From assembly GCA_002376965.1 (NCBI GenBank), contig DFOV01000273.1, positions 1,077 to 22,127 on the forward strand: a stretch of DNA of 21,051 nucleotides, read 5' to 3'. Positions 1-7,610 of the stretch are shown here, one piece after another (position 1 is the first letter of the stretch; every line of letters begins with the position of its first letter). The DNA comes from Gammaproteobacteria bacterium UBA3532. GTDB taxonomy: Bacteria; Pseudomonadota; Gammaproteobacteria; Enterobacterales; UBA3532. Made by a program: the position numbers and the translations under genes. Under the pieces are notes generated by a model that saw only the letters and a list, made by a program, of their open reading frames with translations, was not told the origin of the DNA and did no database searches.

Positions 1-7
1 ACTAAAA

Positions 8-319
8 TTACTGTTCCAGAAGGTCGACAACCGAGTTATCACTTCCCTCAGCAGGTACGTACTTGTCTGCGTCCCAATCATTTTCCCAAGTTTCATCATC
101 GATAAGATAACGAAATTGATATTCCTTACCTGTTTCCAGATCAATAGTCAGTTTAAATTCGCCATTTTTTAACTTTTGCATTGGCGTAGCTGCCTTATCC
201 CAATCATTAAACTCACCAACGATGGTGACTTTCTCTGCTTCAGGAGCAGCTTCAGCAGGGAGCCGGAAAGTGACTTTGCATACAGGTTTACTTTTCAAGA
301 AACGCTTAGATAAGCTCAT
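8..319 (-). CDS. Stand-alone CBM48/AMPK-type glycogen-binding-like protein
   Basis: This small protein of 103 residues consists almost entirely of one early-set (E-set) beta-sandwich of the CBM48/isoamylase N-terminal type. The signature is the run VTIVGEFNDWD (about residues 32-42), followed by PMQKLKNGEF, a segment KEYQFRYLIDD and a late WENDWDADKY. This is the pattern of AMPK-beta/glycogen-branching-enzyme carbohydrate-recognition modules. There is no catalytic domain and no signal peptide, so it is probably cytoplasmic. The ATG at 317-319 is preceded by a good ribosome site (GAGGTGA). The family is known to bind alpha-glucans or to serve as a regulatory module; the actual ligand here is not known. 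The stop codon lies near the left window edge, so its downstream neighbour cannot be seen. Confidence 0.8.
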   Translation of the reverse strand: MSLSKRFLKSKPVCKVTFRLPAEAAPEAEKVTIVGEFNDWDKAATPMQKLKNGEFKLTIDLETGKEYQFRYLIDDETWENDWDADKYVPAEGSDNSVVDLLEQ

Positions 320-462
320 ATTTCACCTCAAACAACTTACGTTAAATAAATAGTTTTGTCTAAGGGAGCGCCGCAGAAGACAAGCTCCATCTCTCCCTAT
401 TCCATCCAGATACTTCATGCCAGCTATGAGCGACACTTTTATGGCCGCTTTGAGTTGTGCGA

Positions 463-491
463 ATTATATACAAACATTGTGGTTATTGCAC
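463..491 (-). promoter_or_regulatory. Possible promoter of the CBM48-like gene
   Basis: A perfect -10 hexamer TATAAT (minus strand, 468 down to 463) sits about 145 bases before the start codon of the CBM48-like gene. The -35 region at the expected distance (GTGCAA) is poor. Apart from this, the 185-base gap between the two left-hand genes shows nothing recognisable. Confidence 0.3.
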
Positions 492-504
492 TACTTGTGA
501 ACAT

Positions 505-879
505 TCATTTTTTCTTATAAAAGGCTTCACGGAGATCATACCATTTAAAAAAGTCAGCATGATGACGCGACAACTTCAACATCACGCCCTCAAATGAGGC
601 GTAATCGTACGCTTCAGCCAGTCCATTGCCCCAAACCGGGGCTGGCCAACAGGGATCGCCATGAAACCTCACAATATGGTGCAAATGCAATTGCGAGACC
701 ACATTACCCAATGCGCCGATATTTAGTTTGTCGCCGTGAAAAGTATTCAACATGGCTTGACCAATAGTTGATGACTCGGATAAAAGCATAGACTGTTCTG
801 ACGATGTCAGCTGAAAAATCTCCTGCTTGTCTTCACGCTGGGGGACGAGAATAACCCATGGAAATCGCCTATCATTCAT
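505..879 (-). CDS. HIT-family (histidine triad) hydrolase, probably 5'-truncated
   Basis: The protein from ATG 877-879 has 124 residues and carries the histidine-triad signature QLHLHHIVR followed by DPCWPAPVWG. This is the form typical of the gammaproteobacterial Ap4A-hydrolase-like HIT proteins (COG0537). Such proteins hydrolyse or transfer nucleoside mono- or polyphosphates through a histidine nucleophile. The start MNDRRFPWVILVP is internal for this subfamily, whose members normally have about 25-30 residues before the MNDxRxPW motif. Those residues are encoded directly upstream in the same frame but are cut off by a TGA (934-936). The downstream ATG has no clear ribosome site. The gene is therefore either a recent nonsense mutant, a shortened product made by re-initiation, or a case of readthrough. 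The catalytic triad is intact. Confidence 0.75.
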   Translation of the reverse strand: MNDRRFPWVILVPQREDKQEIFQLTSSEQSMLLSESSTIGQAMLNTFHGDKLNIGALGNVVSQLHLHHIVRFHGDPCWPAPVWGNGLAEAYDYASFEGVMLKLSRHHADFFKWYDLREAFYKKK

Positions 880-966
880 GAGTAGTATTAGCGAGAGTGG
901 GCCATGCCCGATTACATAGCAATCGTTACGTAATCACTTGTCTAAAAGGAAATTATTTTTATCCAT
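880..966 (-). other. In-frame 5' extension of the HIT gene interrupted by TGA
   Basis: Reading upstream of the HIT ORF in frame gives, from an ATG at 964-966, the ten residues MDKNNFLLDK, then TGA (934-936), then LRNDCYVIGHGPLSLILL leading straight into the conserved MND. That is what the family N-terminus should look like. The ATG has an AGGA ribosome site about 9 bases upstream (976-979), unlike the internal ATG at 879. One base change (for example CGA to TGA) explains the interruption. I infer that the ancestral gene ran 966 down to 505 (about 153 residues). Confidence 0.7.
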
Positions 967-996
967 TTCGCAAATTCCTGGGTTTGTGCTAATGTT

Positions 997-1027
997 ATTA
1001 TCAACTGGCTCTGTGGCGCCTTGTCAA
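997..1027 (-). promoter_or_regulatory. Candidate promoter for the HIT gene
   Basis: On the minus strand a consensus -35 TTGACA (1027-1022) is followed after 19 bases by GATAAT (1002-997), a five-of-six match to the -10 consensus. The spacing is longer than ideal. It lies 31 bases upstream of the ATG at 966 and so supports 966 as the original start. Between 880 and 1160 nothing else was found except this, the 5' extension of the HIT gene and the possible promoter of the response regulator. Confidence 0.4.
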
Positions 1028-1081
1028 AGGGTATTCGATCATATTGTGGATGTTCAACCCCAATATTTCATCAACAAGTGG

Positions 1082-1110
1082 TTGTCAGTCGCATACCTGT
1101 AGGGTACATT
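1082..1110 (+). promoter_or_regulatory. Candidate promoter for the response regulator gene
   Basis: TTGTCA (1082-1087) and TACATT (1105-1110) are separated by 17 bases, about 50 bases before the ATG at 1161. The match is moderate: five of six at -35 and four of six at -10. Confidence 0.35.
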
Positions 1111-1160
1111 TTTGAGCTTAAACAATAACGATATCAGCAAGAGACCCACCGGAGAATCAT

Positions 1161-2288
1161 ATGACAGTCAAAACTGCCTTAGTAGTTGACGACTCCAAAA
1201 CCGCTAGATTTTCTTTAAAAAGACAGCTGCAGCAGCGGGACGTAGAAGTATCACTAGCCGAGTCTGGCGAGGAAGCGATGGAGTTTTTGTCGGCGAACAA
1301 ACCCGACATTATCTTCATGGATGTCATGATGCCAGGAATGGGTGGTTTGGAAGCCACGAAACGCATTAATGAAAGTGATGCTACATCTTTTATCCCGGTC
1401 ATAATGTGTACCTCAAAGGACGATGAACTGTCCAAAATTTCCGCCAAAGAAAGAGGCGCTAAAGGCTTCGCCGAAAAACCGGTTACTGGTGAAGAGCTGG
1501 ACAAGGCGCTCGAAATTGCGGCCAAGGCTCGTGCCGAAGCAGAAGCGACCCAATCAGCAGCCGCACCAGCAGCGGTTTCTACCGAATTAAGCGAAGAGCA
1601 AAAGCAAAAAATCAGCGAGCAGGTACAGGCTATCGCCTCAGGTGTGGCAGAAGACTCCGCTCGAGAAATTGCTACCAAGCTGGCTTCTCGCATCGCAGAA
1701 GAAACAGCAACTCATGTTGCAGAGCAAACAACCCGATCAGTTGCTGAGCAGCTAGCGCAAGAAATTGCACAAACAGAAGTTCAACAGATCGTTAAGGATC
1801 AGGTTGAATCTCAAGCCAAGACAATGTTGGCAGACATTGTTCATCACTACGCCGAAGAGCTGGCCAAAGAAAAAGTTACAGCCATCACGACCAGCTTGTT
1901 GTCTGATGCGGAAGAACAGGCGGGCGAAAAGGTCAGTGCAAAGATAGCCGAAATGGTTGAGAATAACTTGGCTGAAACAGCACAACAAAGCATAGCGAAA
2001 ACCATTGATGCCGAGGCAACCAAAGTTAAAGATAAGGTAGCCAGCGACCTTCAAGGGTTGATTAAGTCTGATGCCCTTCAAAATGCAATCAAGGCTCAGG
2101 TGGAACAAAAAGCCAGCGAAGCCGTAGCAACCGCGGCCGAATCAGTGAAAAGTGAACTGGTCGCTTCTCCTCAAGCAGATCTCGATACAGACATCATGCA
2201 GGGTGAAATTGACAAGTTGAAGAAAGTGACCTGGGGATTGGCCGGTGGTTTGGTCGCCGTCTTACTCTATGTCATTATTTTCGCTTGA
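1161..2288 (+). CDS. Membrane-anchored response regulator with long helical tail
   Basis: Residues 1-122 form a CheY-like receiver domain with the acidic pair D10/D11, phospho-acceptor D54 in IIFMDVMMPGMGG, T84 and K106, so it should be phosphorylatable. Instead of a DNA-binding or enzymatic output there is an Ala/Glu/Gln-rich, predicted all-helical segment (about 125-350) with an 8-residue spacing of Ile/Val/Leu from residue 163. A single hydrophobic stretch (about 356-374, ending VLLYVIIFA) at the very C-terminus would tail-anchor the protein in the membrane with the receiver in the cytoplasm. The ATG is well placed behind GGAG (1151-1154). No histidine kinase gene is adjacent, so its partner is unknown. 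The receiver resembles those of Pil/Chp-type chemosensory systems (VMMPGMGGLEATKRI), but this does not prove a pilus role. It ends in a strong terminator. Confidence 0.85.
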   Translation: MTVKTALVVDDSKTARFSLKRQLQQRDVEVSLAESGEEAMEFLSANKPDIIFMDVMMPGMGGLEATKRINESDATSFIPVIMCTSKDDELSKISAKERGAKGFAEKPVTGEELDKALEIAAKARAEAEATQSAAAPAAVSTELSEEQKQKISEQVQAIASGVAEDSAREIATKLASRIAEETATHVAEQTTRSVAEQLAQEIAQTEVQQIVKDQVESQAKTMLADIVHHYAEELAKEKVTAITTSLLSDAEEQAGEKVSAKIAEMVENNLAETAQQSIAKTIDAEATKVKDKVASDLQGLIKSDALQNAIKAQVEQKASEAVATAAESVKSELVASPQADLDTDIMQGEIDKLKKVTWGLAGGLVAVLLYVIIFA

Positions 2289-2304
2289 TGGCTTTTTCAG
2301 CATA

Positions 2305-2342
2305 GACAAAAAAATAGCCCGCTTCCGGGCTATTTTTTTGTC
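2305..2342. terminator. Bidirectional rho-independent terminator
   Basis: A perfect 17-bp inverted repeat is centred on the loop CTTC (2322-2325). The core stem is TAGCCCG/CGGGCTA, flanked by seven A on the left and seven T on the right, and closed by GAC/GTC. It lies between the convergent response regulator gene (stop 2288) and the last gene of the ubi operon (stop 2381). Its symmetry means it can end transcripts from both sides. Confidence 0.93.
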
Positions 2343-2380
2343 TGGCATTTCCGAGTAACGAACGAAAGATCTTATTAACG

Positions 2381-3283
2381 TTACTCTTGAGGTAGCAACG
2401 ACAGCTCAAAGCGCTCAGCTTGTGATGCGGTAAATAAGCTGCTATTCCTCTCGCCATCCCACGCGCGTAAAATAGTCTCAACCGATCTCAAGTTGGCCAA
2501 AAACCATGGGCACTCTGGCGACTTTCTGATCGTAGTTGTAATTTCTTCCCCATCATGCAAGCAAGGCATCAGCTCCCATTCTGTATCTGGTGCAAAGCGT
2601 CCTCCTGTTGAGGCTTCCCCTTTATCACCACCTATTGTTATATCCCACGCCGAAATAACTTCACACCGACTAACAGTTACAGCGACCTCCAAATCCCCTA
2701 TCCGATAATCGATTGCCAGCCTTTCGGTATCAATGTGCCGACTGCATTTTACCTGAAACAAACCGAAAGCCTTGGCTAACCAGGATAACGGATGTATGGC
2801 CACCTCAAGCAGCCACTCAGTCATACTATGCTCCCCGGCAAAACCTATGGCATAAGACACATCTACTCGATTGATGTTACCCAGCTCACCTTGCTCAATC
2901 AGCTGCGTCATCGCTTCGATATTAGGCTGAAAAGCAAAGGCATAGTTGACATAGCAAGGGACTGCCGCTGACTCATAAGATTTGCCCAGCTCAGAGTTCT
3001 GGTGCTGTGATAGTGCTAATAACGGCTTCTCACATATAACTTTCTTGCCTTGGAAATGTTGAATGTATGCGCTATGCGTATGGTTGGGTGAGGCAACAAC
3101 GATCAACTCGCAATCGTCTAACAAACTGACATCTGTTCCAAAGGTCGCTATACCTTCCTCTGCCGCGATACGCCGAGCCGATTCTTGGCGGCGCGTCACC
3201 AATACATCAGTGGAAAGACCAAGTCTCTTCAACGCGGCAATATGCACCCTTCCCCATTGCCCACCAATAACACCAACCCGCAT
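2381..3283 (-). CDS. Gfo/Idh/MocA-family NAD(P)-dependent oxidoreductase
   Basis: The protein of 300 residues starts with a Rossmann nucleotide-binding fold (VGVIGGQWGRVH, residues 3-14). It carries the family hallmark EKP at 85-87 (KVICEKPLLAL) and a possible catalytic histidine in the later EVAIHPLSW segment. The family oxidises or reduces sugars, inositols, biliverdin-like pyrroles or related carbonyls; the substrate cannot be read from the sequence. The internal ATG at 3281-3283 was chosen because an excellent ribosome site, AGGAGGGTGA, precedes it, while the upstream ATG at 3313 lies inside ubiI. Only two bases separate it from the ubiI stop, so it is probably translationally coupled and is the last gene of the ubi transcript before the terminator. 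Confidence 0.85.
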   Translation of the reverse strand: MRVGVIGGQWGRVHIAALKRLGLSTDVLVTRRQESARRIAAEEGIATFGTDVSLLDDCELIVVASPNHTHSAYIQHFQGKKVICEKPLLALSQHQNSELGKSYESAAVPCYVNYAFAFQPNIEAMTQLIEQGELGNINRVDVSYAIGFAGEHSMTEWLLEVAIHPLSWLAKAFGLFQVKCSRHIDTERLAIDYRIGDLEVAVTVSRCEVISAWDITIGGDKGEASTGGRFAPDTEWELMPCLHDGEEITTTIRKSPECPWFLANLRSVETILRAWDGERNSSLFTASQAERFELSLLPQE

Positions 3284-3285
3284 GT

Positions 3286-4497
3286 TCACCCTCCTAATCC
3301 TAGTTGACGGCAACTGGCAGGAATATTTCCAGCCAGTCCCATCGCCTGTTTAATTACCTTATTCTTCACCGGCCGAATGCTATCGAGTAACCCCATGCCT
3401 CTCCCAAGTACTTCGGGAATAAATGGAACTGGGTGGGAAAAACCATCTTTAAAAAAGGCCATCGCTTTTGCCATTATTCGGTTTTCCGAGCGACGCCAGC
3501 GTTGATAAGGGTGCAATGCTTGTTTGTGTTCGATAGCTCGTCCGCGAAGTTTTATCTCGGTTAAAACATGAGTAAGAGCAACCACATCCATGATCCCCAT
3601 ATTGACACCTTGACCCGCAAGAGGATGAATGGTGTGAGCCGCATCACCAACAAGGGCCCAACCGTCGCCTACATATTGCCTCGATTGGCGCATCGTTAAT
3701 GGAAACTGATAGGTGTCTGTGAGCTGCACTAGCTCTCCTACCCGAAAGTCCATATGCTGTGCAACCACTTCGCAACGCCGCTCTGGCGACAGAGCCATAA
3801 TGTTTTTGCTAGCCTCGGGGGGCAAAGACCACACCATCGAGCAACGGTTGTCACGCAGAGGCAATAGAGCCAATGGCCCGTCAGATAAAAAGCGCTGCCA
3901 GGCAGTATCTAGATGCGCCTTCGCTTGAAAAGTTGCTACTAAAGCATGATGACCATAGTCATGCATGGAAAGTGGTATATTCAACTGGGTTCGTATACTC
4001 GAATTCGCTCCATCTGCAGCGATAATGAGAGCAGCATTTAATTGCTGCGAGGCGGTGCGAACAGCTACACCATTCGGACCAATGCTCGAAACCTGCTCGA
4101 TGCGCTCATTATGCCAACGAACACGTTCGTGCTTATCCAAATGGCTTATCAGCGCTTGACGAATCACATCGTTTTCAACAATGCAGCCAAGATCAGGCTG
4201 ACCAATATCCTTAGCATGAAAGTGAATTTGCTGATGAGATTTCCGCCATACGGTCATTACCTGATAGGGTGATAGGCCCAGTGTTACTATATCTTGCCAT
4301 ACCCCAAGTCGTCGCCAGAAATTCTGGGTAGCACGATTTATTGCGCTAACTCGCATCTCAACGTGGGAATCACTTAGCGTTGGTAGAGGCGAGTCATCAA
4401 CGATCTGAACATCGAAGCCTTGCTGAGCCAAGGCCAAAGCCATCGAGGCTCCGACCATGCCACCACCGGCAATGATGACTGAATAGGCGTTATCCAT
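3286..4497 (-). CDS. ubiI: FAD-dependent ubiquinone-biosynthesis hydroxylase (UbiI/VisC)
   Basis: This 403-residue class A flavin monooxygenase has the FAD-binding GGGMVG at 11-16, the ADG motif at 161-163 and the second FAD motif GDAAHTIHPLAGQGVNMG beginning at 284. The UbiH/UbiF/VisC family adds hydroxyls to the ring of the ubiquinone precursor. By gene order (pepP-ubiH-ubiI, as in E. coli) it is the C5 hydroxylase UbiI. Within this family UbiF or a dual-specificity enzyme cannot be excluded from sequence alone. It starts 11 bases after the ubiH stop, with AGGAAC as ribosome site, and its 3' end contains the ribosome site of the next gene. Confidence 0.9.
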   Translation of the reverse strand: MDNAYSVIIAGGGMVGASMALALAQQGFDVQIVDDSPLPTLSDSHVEMRVSAINRATQNFWRRLGVWQDIVTLGLSPYQVMTVWRKSHQQIHFHAKDIGQPDLGCIVENDVIRQALISHLDKHERVRWHNERIEQVSSIGPNGVAVRTASQQLNAALIIAADGANSSIRTQLNIPLSMHDYGHHALVATFQAKAHLDTAWQRFLSDGPLALLPLRDNRCSMVWSLPPEASKNIMALSPERRCEVVAQHMDFRVGELVQLTDTYQFPLTMRQSRQYVGDGWALVGDAAHTIHPLAGQGVNMGIMDVVALTHVLTEIKLRGRAIEHKQALHPYQRWRRSENRIMAKAMAFFKDGFSHPVPFIPEVLGRGMGLLDSIRPVKNKVIKQAMGLAGNIPASCRQLGLGG

Positions 4498-4508
4498 TTA
4501 TATTGTTC

Positions 4509-5723
4509 CTATGCAAAGAGATCGCCCGAATACGAACGAATCAGTTGTGGTGTTGGTGCGCGAAATCCCATCGCATAATTGACCAAGCCCGTCTTAGCCA
4601 GAGGAATAACATCAAACATTGCCAGCGCTTTATTCCTGGCATAAAAAGCGGCGTCGCAAGACAGGGTGTGTAAAGTTGCCAGACCGTGAGTGGCATTTAA
4701 TAGCGACTGATGATCTGCCGTTCTTAGCAGCGCATATTCCTGCGCCAGACCAGACCAGTTGGCCAATCCAGTCTCGCGCCCCAGCAACTCATCTAATAGA
4801 GCAACGTCACGCATGGCAAGGTTAAAACCTTGACCCGCAATCGGGTGCAACGTATGACAAGCATTCCCTGCCAACACCACTCGCCCTTTGTAAATTTCGC
4901 CACACGAGCGCCTCACTAGAGGAAAGGCGTGGCGTGCATCGACGCCAATCAAGCGCCCAAGGCGATAACCAAAGGCTTTTTGTAAGGCTTGTCTAAATGA
5001 CTCATCATCCAGCACCATCGCTTCTGCCGCAATCTCAGGCGTTAAAGACCAAACCAACGCATATTCCTTATCGCCAAAGGGGAGTAGCGCCAAAGGCCCG
5101 CTTGAAGTAAAGCGTTCGAATGCCTTGCCAGCTATGGGCTTATCGACAGTAACCGTTGTTACTATCGCTGTTTGCTCGTAATTATAAACTTGCTCTTCAA
5201 TACCAAGAGACTCCCGCGTAGCGGACATTCCGCCTTCGGCAACCACCAAAGCACTGCCATGCAGCAAATCACCACAGGCAAGCTCTAGAGAAAGCCTATC
5301 GTCACTTTGATCTACCGCCAAACACTCTCCTTGGCGCCACTCCAGTGCCGCTCGACGGTCATGCTCAGCTAGAGCAGAGCCCAAAGCACATAAAAGGTGC
5401 TCGTAGTCGACCACACCACCGAAGGCCGTGTGCCCATATTTTTTAGCCGCTAGGCGTGAAAATCCCCACCCACCGCGTTCAGAAACGTGAATATCGGTAA
5501 TTGGCGTTATCTTTGAGTAAAGAGCCGACCACAAGCCAAGGGCATGTAACGCCTGACAAGTTGCCAGAGATAATGCCAACGCCCGCCCATCAGCTTGAGG
5601 TGTCAGTTCAAGTGGACGACGATCAACCACCACCACCTGATACCCACGATTAAGCAGAGCCAAGGCCAGGCTTCGCCCGGTCAACCCTCCTCCAGCAATC
5701 ACAATACGCAGTGATTCAGACAC
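4509..5723 (-). CDS. ubiH: 2-octaprenyl-6-methoxyphenol hydroxylase UbiH
   Basis: A 404-residue flavin monooxygenase of ubiquinone synthesis (C1 hydroxylation). It shows GGGLTG at 11-16 and the UbiH-type motif GRALALS at 46-52. It also has GNACHTLHPIAGQGFNLAMRD from 286; the GN in place of GD is usual for UbiH. The mid-protein DG motif reads EGG (163-165), a conservative Asp-to-Glu change at a site that contacts FAD/NADPH in relatives. It begins with GTG (5721-5723) and overlaps the end of pepP by eight bases (GTGTCTGA), which implies coupled translation. It shares general architecture with the next gene, ubiI, consistent with an old duplication. Confidence 0.92.
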   Translation of the reverse strand: MSESLRIVIAGGGLTGRSLALALLNRGYQVVVVDRRPLELTPQADGRALALSLATCQALHALGLWSALYSKITPITDIHVSERGGWGFSRLAAKKYGHTAFGGVVDYEHLLCALGSALAEHDRRAALEWRQGECLAVDQSDDRLSLELACGDLLHGSALVVAEGGMSATRESLGIEEQVYNYEQTAIVTTVTVDKPIAGKAFERFTSSGPLALLPFGDKEYALVWSLTPEIAAEAMVLDDESFRQALQKAFGYRLGRLIGVDARHAFPLVRRSCGEIYKGRVVLAGNACHTLHPIAGQGFNLAMRDVALLDELLGRETGLANWSGLAQEYALLRTADHQSLLNATHGLATLHTLSCDAAFYARNKALAMFDVIPLAKTGLVNYAMGFRAPTPQLIRSYSGDLFA

Positions 5724-7035
5724 TCACGCCCCCAGACATCAAGGATTCAATGGCATCAATATCTTTAGGCACACCATCTGTCAGTATCTCGCACCCCGCA
5801 TCAGTCACCAGTACATCGTCTTCAATACGAATGCCTATACCTAATAGCTCGTCAGCGACCTTGCCTTTCAAATGCAGACCAAAATAGAGACCTGGCTCAA
5901 CGGTTAATACCATTCCTGGCTTAAGTTGTCTGAAAGCACCCTCGGTTTTATAAGCCCCTACATCATGCACATCCATCCCCAGCCAATGCCCGGTTTTATG
6001 CATGTAATAGGGTTTATAGGCTTCGTCTTTTATCAATGCATCGAAGTCGCCTTGTAAGACGCCAAGCTCGATCAAGCCCTGGGTAATGACTCTGACGGCA
6101 GCCTGATGGTAATCATCAAAGGAGGATTCTGGGGAGACAGCATCAATCGCCGCCCGCTGCGCATTTAATACGATGGTGTAAACCTTATGTTGAATGGGGC
6201 TAAACTTGCCAGAAACCGGAAAGGTGCGAGTAATATCCGCAGCGTACATATTCCATTCTGCGCCAGCATCAATCAGCAATAAATCACCGTCGGCCAGCAC
6301 TGAGCGGTTTTGGGTATAGTGCAAGATGCAGGCATTTTCCCCACCTGCGACTATCGACTCATAAGCAGGTTGGCGCGCACCGTTGTGCATAAAGTGGTGA
6401 ATTATTTCTGCTTCGATCTGATATTCAAACATCCCTGCTTGGCAAGCCTGCATTGCTCGACAATGCGCCTCTGCACTGATCTGAGCAGACTTGCGCATGA
6501 TTGCCACTTCCTCATCTGATTTCACTAAACGAAGCTCGTGAAGCCAGTCACTCAGCTCATTTAACTGGCGTGGCGGCTTAACACCCGTGCGCTGCATCTG
6601 GGCCATCTTGCGCAGGCAGCTTTTAATGGCTCCGTCTACATCATCACGAGAAAAGTCGTAATATATGGCCGTTAAGCCATCAAAGAGCGCCAACCACTGC
6701 TTTGGCATTTCATCAAGCGCAAAAGCCTGATCTACCTGCAGTTCAACCAAGGCCTGTTCCTGCCCGAGGCGAATGCCAGTCCAAATTTCCTGCTCTAAAT
6801 TTTTAGCACGATTAAATAGAACCGATTGCTGATAATCTTCGCCTTTAACCAACACCAACCAGGCTTCAGGCTCGTTAAACCCTGTTAAGTAGAAAAAATC
6901 ACTGTCCTGACGAAAGGGATACTCAGCATCACGATTACGTGATTTTTCTTTCGCCGCCCCAATAACCGCAGCCGTATGCGGCGGCATTTTGTCTAGAAGC
7001 TGTTTGCGCCTGTATTCAAACGGAGTAGCCTGCAT
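5716..7035 (-). CDS. pepP: Xaa-Pro aminopeptidase P
   Basis: A full-length (439 residues; the E. coli enzyme has 441) M24B metallopeptidase that releases N-terminal residues preceding proline. The N-terminal creatinase-like domain covers about 1-170 and the pita-bread catalytic domain the rest. All five dimanganese ligands are visible: D256 (IDAG), D267 (ADITR), H350 (KTGH), E380 (VEPG) and E405 (GIRIE). The ATG overlaps the ygfB stop by one base (TAATG), and its own stop overlaps ubiH. It therefore sits in the middle of a tightly coupled operon, the same arrangement as in E. coli. Confidence 0.96.
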   Translation of the reverse strand: MQATPFEYRRKQLLDKMPPHTAAVIGAAKEKSRNRDAEYPFRQDSDFFYLTGFNEPEAWLVLVKGEDYQQSVLFNRAKNLEQEIWTGIRLGQEQALVELQVDQAFALDEMPKQWLALFDGLTAIYYDFSRDDVDGAIKSCLRKMAQMQRTGVKPPRQLNELSDWLHELRLVKSDEEVAIMRKSAQISAEAHCRAMQACQAGMFEYQIEAEIIHHFMHNGARQPAYESIVAGGENACILHYTQNRSVLADGDLLLIDAGAEWNMYAADITRTFPVSGKFSPIQHKVYTIVLNAQRAAIDAVSPESSFDDYHQAAVRVITQGLIELGVLQGDFDALIKDEAYKPYYMHKTGHWLGMDVHDVGAYKTEGAFRQLKPGMVLTVEPGLYFGLHLKGKVADELLGIGIRIEDDVLVTDAGCEILTDGVPKDIDAIESLMSGGVSV

Positions 7036-7610
7036 TAATGAAGCTCCTGAGGATTATCGGGATGGATATCTATTTTACTTTGCTCCGAAAATACATTCTG
7101 TACACCAACCCGGACAAATTCGACCAGCTCATGATAGGCTTTTTCAAGCTCTTCTTCGCTTACCTCATCGGCGTCAAACTCAACCCCAGCAATATCGTGC
7201 ATGTCTTGCATGAATTCTTTGATAAGGGCCGTTGGCTCGGCACGCTTATCATCTTTTCCTAACAAATCACCGGCGATAAAGCCTTCACACCAATGCCCCA
7301 GCTCCTGGGTTCGCATCGCTAATGGCTCCTCATCGCCCGGAGCTAATAGGCAAAACGAAAAGTCTTGAGCCGCCAAGCGTTCAGCAGAACGTTGATAAAG
7401 CGCTTTCAAGACCACCTGAACCATATTCTCACTGGCATCAATGCGCAGGTAATCCATCACTAATAAGACCCAGTCCTGGTTTTCAAATGGCATTCCGCTA
7501 CACAATAGCCCGCATAAAACACCATCGAGCTGTGAGGGGGTGGCCAAAGAATGGTGGGAGGCTAACAAGCCCTCGATTTCGTAATAGTCTGGAAGTTTTG
7601 GTGAGGTCAT
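7035..7610 (-). CDS. ygfB: UPF0149 (YecA/YgfB) family protein
   Basis: A 191-residue, mostly helical acidic protein with the family features LPDYYEIEGLL, DGVLCGLLCSG, LGHWCEGFIAGDLLG and an acidic SEEELEKAYHELVEFVRVGVQ segment. It lacks the C-terminal SEC-C zinc motif of longer YecA proteins. The biochemical role is poorly defined; in Pseudomonas aeruginosa YgfB is reported to modulate expression of an anhydromuramyl-amidase gene through the regulator AlpA. It is the first gene of the pepP-ubiH-ubiI operon, with AGAGGAACC ahead of the ATG, and is divergent from the zapA pair. Confidence 0.93.
   Translation of the reverse strand: MTSPKLPDYYEIEGLLASHHSLATPSQLDGVLCGLLCSGMPFENQDWVLLVMDYLRIDASENMVQVVLKALYQRSAERLAAQDFSFCLLAPGDEEPLAMRTQELGHWCEGFIAGDLLGKDDKRAEPTALIKEFMQDMHDIAGVEFDADEVSEEELEKAYHELVEFVRVGVQNVFSEQSKIDIHPDNPQELH

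Noticed and set aside
1157..1693. Long minus-strand frame opposite the response regulator
   Set aside because: Ser/Ala-rich shadow of the Ala/Glu-rich coding strand; no ribosome site or known motif.
3284..3313. Upstream ATG at 3313 for the Gfo/Idh/MocA gene
   Set aside because: The added ten residues lie inside ubiI and before the strong ribosome site; the Rossmann motif begins right after the ATG at 3283.
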